A stretch of 64,000 bases of DNA from Odiellus spinosus (taxonomy: Eukaryota > Arthropoda > Arachnida > Opiliones > Phalangiidae), in NCBI GenBank assembly GCA_963920705.1, contig CAWUCO010000167.1:992001-1056000 (forward strand), written 5' to 3'. Positions within the stretch are counted from its first letter, which is position 1; each line of letters begins with the position of its first letter. Both the position numbers and the translations under genes were made by a program. Shown here in pieces: positions 60,480 to 64,000 of this stretch. The notes below the pieces were generated by a model that searched no databases, was not told where the DNA came from, and saw only the letters and a list, made by a program, of their open reading frames with translations.

Positions 60480-63400
60480 GTCACGTTTTGGCAATTTAGA
60501 CAAAACCAAGTCATTCGAAAGAGCAATTAATGGACAGTCTTAATAATAAGAGTTTTCAAAAATCCGTTGAAAAACAAGAAAAATATGGCCAATTCAAGAA
60601 ATCATACAATATCAAAATAGTCAAATTTCAGATTTTAAAATTCGCTTTTTGATATTAGATGTTTTTTGAATTGACCATATTTTCCTTGATTTTCAAGGGA
60701 TTTTCCAAAACTCTTGTTTTTTAGATAGACCAATATTTGCTCTTTCGAGTGGTGTTAATTTTGTCTAAATCGCTGAAAAATCAAATGTTTTGTGTCCATT
60801 TGGATCCAATAATCTTTGATTTTTAAGCGTTTTTGCTTAATTTTAACCAATTTTATATTTGTCACGTTTTGGCAATTTAGACAAAACCAAAGTCATTCGA
60901 AAGAGCAATTAATGGACAGTCTAAATAATAAGAGTTTTCAAAAATCCGTTGAAAAACAAGAAAAATATGGCCAATTCAAGAAATCATACAATATCAAAAT
61001 AGTCAAATTTCAGATTATAAAAATTCGCTTTTTGATATTAAATGTTTTTTGAATTGACCATGTTTTCCATGTTTTACAACGGATTTTCCAAAACTCTTGT
61101 TTTTTAGATAGTCCAAATTTTTGTTCTTTCGATAGGTGTTGATTTTGTCTAAATCGCTTAAAAATCAAATGTTTTGTGTCCATTTGAATCCAATAATCTT
61201 GGATTTTTAAGCGTTTTTGCTTAATTTTAACCAATTTTATATTTGTCACGTTTTGGCAATTTAGACAAAACCAAAGTCATTCGAAAGAGCAATTAATGGA
61301 CAGTCTAAATAATAAGAGTTTTCAAAAATCCGTTGAAAAACAAGAAAAATATGGCCAATTCAAGAAATCATACAATATCAAAATAGTCAAATTTCAGATT
61401 ATAAAAATTCGCTTTTTGATATTAGATGTTTTTTGAATTGACCATATTTTCCATGTTTTTCAACGGATTTTCCAAAACTCTTGTTTTTTAGATAGACCAA
61501 TATTTGCTCTTTCGAGTGGTGTTAATTTTGTCTAAATCGCTTAAAAATCAAATGTTTTGTGTCCATTTGGATCCAATAATCTTTGATTTTTAAGCGTTTT
61601 TGCTTAATTTTAAACAATTTTATATTTGTCACGTTTTGGCAATTTAGACAAAACCAAAGTCATTCGAAAGAGCAATTAATGGACAGTCTAATTAATAAGA
61701 GTTTTCAAAAATCCGTTGAAAAACAAGAAAAATATGGCCAATTCAAGAAATCATACAATATCAAAATAGTCAAATTTCAGATTTTAAAAATTCGCTTTTT
61801 GATATTAAATGTTTTTTGAATTGACCATATTTTCCATGTTTTACAACGGATTTTCCAAAATTCTTGTTTTTTTGATAGTCCAATGTTTGTTCTTTCGAAA
61901 GGTGTTGATTTTGTCTAAATCGCTTAAAAATCAAATGTTTTGTGTCCATTTGAATCCAATAATCTTGGATTTTTAAGCGTTTTTGCTTAATTTTAACCAA
62001 TTTTATAATTGTCACGTTTTTGAAATTTAGACAAAACCAAAGTCATTCTAAAGAGCAATTAATGGACAGTCTAAATAATAAGAGTTTTCAACAATCCGTT
62101 GAAAAACAAGAAAAATATGGCCAATTCAAGAAATCATACAATATCAAAATAGTCAAATTTCAGATTATAAAAATTCGCTTTTTGATATTAGATGTTTTTT
62201 GAATTGACCATATTTTCCTTGTTTTTCAAGGGATTTTCCAAAACTCTTGTTTTTTAGATAGTCCAAATTTTTGTTCTTTCGATAGGTGTTGATTTTGTCT
62301 AAATCGCTTAAAAATCAAATGTTTTGTGTCCATTTAAATCCAATAATCTTGGATTTTTAAGCGTTTTTGCTTAATTTTAACCAATTTTATATTTGTCACG
62401 TTTTGGCAATTTAGACAAAACCAAGTCATTCGAAAGAGCAATTAATGGACAGTCTTAATAATAAGAGTTTTCAAAAATCCGTTGAAAAACAAGAAAAATA
62501 TGGCCAATTCAAGAAATCATACAATATCAAAATAGTCAAATTTCAGATTTTAAAATTCGCTTTTTGATATTAGATGTTTTTTGAATTGACCATATTTTCC
62601 TTGATTTTCAAGGGATTTTCCAAAACTCTTGTTTTTTAGATAGACCAATATTTGCTCTTTCGAGTGGTGTTAATTTTGTCTAAATCGCTGAAAAATCAAA
62701 TGTTTTGTGTCCATTTGGATCCAATAATCTTTGATTTTTAAGCGTTTTTGCTTAATTTTAACCAATTTTATATTTGTCACGTTTTGGCAATTTAGACAAA
62801 ACCAAAGTCATTCGAAAGAGCAATTAATGGACAGTCTAAATAATAAGAGTTTTCAAAAATCCGTTGAAAAACAAGAAAAATATGGCCAATTCAAGAAATC
62901 ATACAATATCAAAATAGTCAAATTTCAGATTATAAAAATTCGCTTTTTGATATTAAATGTTTTTTGAATTGACCATGTTTTCCATGTTTTACAACGGATT
63001 TTCCAAAACTCTTGTTTTTTAGATAGTCCAAATTTTTGTTCTTTCGATAGGTGTTGATTTTGTCTAAATCGCTTAAAAATCAAATGTTTTGTGTCCATTT
63101 GAATCCAATAATCTTGGATTTTTAAGCGTTTTTGCTTAATTTTAACCAATTTTATATTTGTCACGTTTTGGCAATTTAGACAAAACCAAAGTCATTCGAA
63201 AGAGCAATTAATGGACAGTCTAAATAATAAGAGTTTTCAAAAATCCGTTGAAAAACAAGAAAAATATGGCCAATTCAAGAAATCATACAATATCAAAATA
63301 GTCAAATTTCAGATTATAAAAATTCGCTTTTTGATATTAGATGTTTTTTGAATTGACCATATTTTCCATGTTTTTCAACGGATTTTCCAAAACTCTTGTT

Positions 63401-64000
63401 TTTTAGATAGACCAATATTTGCTCTTTCGAGTGGTGTTAATTTTGTCTAAATCGCTTAAAAATCAAATGTTTTGTGTCCATTTGGATCCAATAATCTTTG
63501 ATTTTTAAGCGTTTTTGCTTAATTTTAAACAATTTTATATTTGTCACGTTTTGGCAATTTAGACAAAACCAAAGTCATTCGAAAGAGCAATTAATGGACA
63601 GTCTAATTAATAAGAGTTTTCAAAAATCCGTTGAAAAACAAGAAAAATATGGCCAATTCAAGAAATCATACAATATCAAAATAGTCAAATTTCAGATTAT
63701 AAAAATTCGCTTTTTGATATTAGATGTTTTTTGAATTGACCATATTTTCCATGTTTTTCAACGGATTTTCCAAAACTCTTGTTTTTTAGATAGACCAATA
63801 TTTGCTCTTTCGAGTGGTGTTAATTTTGTCTAAATCGCTTAAAAATCAAATGTTTTGTGTCCATTTGGATCCAATAATCTTTGATTTTTAAGTGTTTTTG
63901 CTTAATTTTAAACAATTTTATATTTGTCACGTTTTGGCAATTTAGACAAAACCAAAGTCATTCGAAAGAGCAATTAATGGACAGTCTAAATAATAAGAGT
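60480..64000. repeat. HOR pentamer-scale duplication (1915 bp), ~1.8 copies
   Basis: Private variants recur exactly 1915 bp apart: AAAACCAAGTCATTCG (about 60504 and 62419), TTCCTTGATTTTCAAGGG, TCGCTGAAAAATC (about 60770 and 62685) and CAGTCTAATTAATAAG (about 61685 and 63600). After about 63685 the match ends. The next monomer (from 63684) is instead a near copy of the one at 63301, which gives a local 383-bp tandem pair at the window edge. Confidence 0.86.

Larger units (their letters stand above)
55260..64000. repeat. Satellite DNA array, ~383-bp monomer (right block)
   Basis: About 23 further monomers of the same family in the same orientation and phase as the left block. They resume exactly at the GTCAAATTTCAG landmark (55261) after the insertion and run to the window edge in mid-monomer. 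The continuity of orientation and variants across the insertion shows that the two blocks were one array before the insertion. Confidence 0.98.

Noticed and set aside
1-64000. CRISPR array
   Set aside because: Regular spacing was considered, but the whole 383-bp unit repeats and no unique spacers lie between short repeats.
1-64000. CENP-B box in the monomer
   Set aside because: I looked for TTCG followed by the A and CGGG of the NTTCGNNNNANNCGGGN consensus on both strands. TTCG words occur (CATTCGAAAGAGC, CTTTCGATAGG), but none is followed by CGGG at the right distance.
1-64000. rRNA, tRNA or histone tandem cluster
   Set aside because: Tandem organisation suggested a gene array, but the unit is only 383 bp, very AT-rich, and contains no recognisable RNA gene boxes or histone coding frame.
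1-64000. Promoters, terminators or riboswitches
   Set aside because: TATA-like and T-run words are everywhere in this AT-rich repeat and have no specificity. The hairpins are explained by the inverted arms, and no gene is present for them to serve.

Overview
The whole window is satellite DNA. About 165 head-to-tail copies of a roughly 383-bp, AT-rich (about 70% by eye) monomer fill positions 1-54565 and 55260-64000. The only non-satellite DNA is one insertion of about 0.7 kb at 54566-55259. I find no credible protein-coding gene, tRNA, rRNA, CRISPR array or prokaryotic operon. The many short open frames of 60-84 codons are by-products of the repeat: they recur every 383 bp, are shifted or stopped in whole monomer families, and come in related pairs on opposite strands. 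Scale and higher-order organisation point to eukaryotic (peri)centromeric or other constitutive heterochromatin. A short (AACCT)5 run inside the insertion is the complement of the arthropod telomere motif TTAGG, so an insect or other arthropod is a reasonable but weakly supported guess.

The monomer is itself built as an inverted duplication. In a representative unit, arm 1 (1783-1907) and arm 2 (2012-2137) are reverse complements at about 82% of roughly 126 aligned positions. They are separated by a 104-bp spacer, which contains a perfect 12-bp inverted repeat, and by a 28-bp spacer at the other junction. Every monomer can therefore fold into a long imperfect hairpin, and the array reads as alternating plus- and minus-oriented half-units. 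This explains why the two strands show related open frames.

The array is a mosaic of higher-order repeats (HORs). Left to right: a tetramer of 1530 bp (226-1755); three 764-bp dimers (1756-4049); the tetramer again, 3.75 copies (4050-9788); mixed monomers with a 1150-bp trimer (9789-15154); a 3065-bp octamer in three copies (15155-24348); an irregular stretch (24349-28917); alternating pentamer and trimer modules with a 3062-bp super-period (28918-35041); a 2298-bp hexamer (35042-40402); a 1913-bp pentamer (40403-43464); an irregular stretch with a 3062-bp-offset duplication (43465-50351); a homogeneous 382-bp single-monomer run (50352-52646); mixed monomers (52647-54565); the insertion; more mixed monomers (55260-60479); and a 1915-bp pentamer-scale duplication to the end. 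HOR names such as X, Y, A, B, T, U, V are my own labels for recurring monomer variants.

The insertion carries about 18 short units of a 15-16 bp TTTCGCCCAATTCCCA-like minisatellite on its left side and the same motif inverted on its right side, around an (AACCT)5 core. That resembles a fold-back non-autonomous element. It sits at the short junction between two inverted arms. Three uninterrupted copies of the same satellite variant, near 56391, 57157 and 59068, act as empty-site controls. All alignments and counts here were made by eye.
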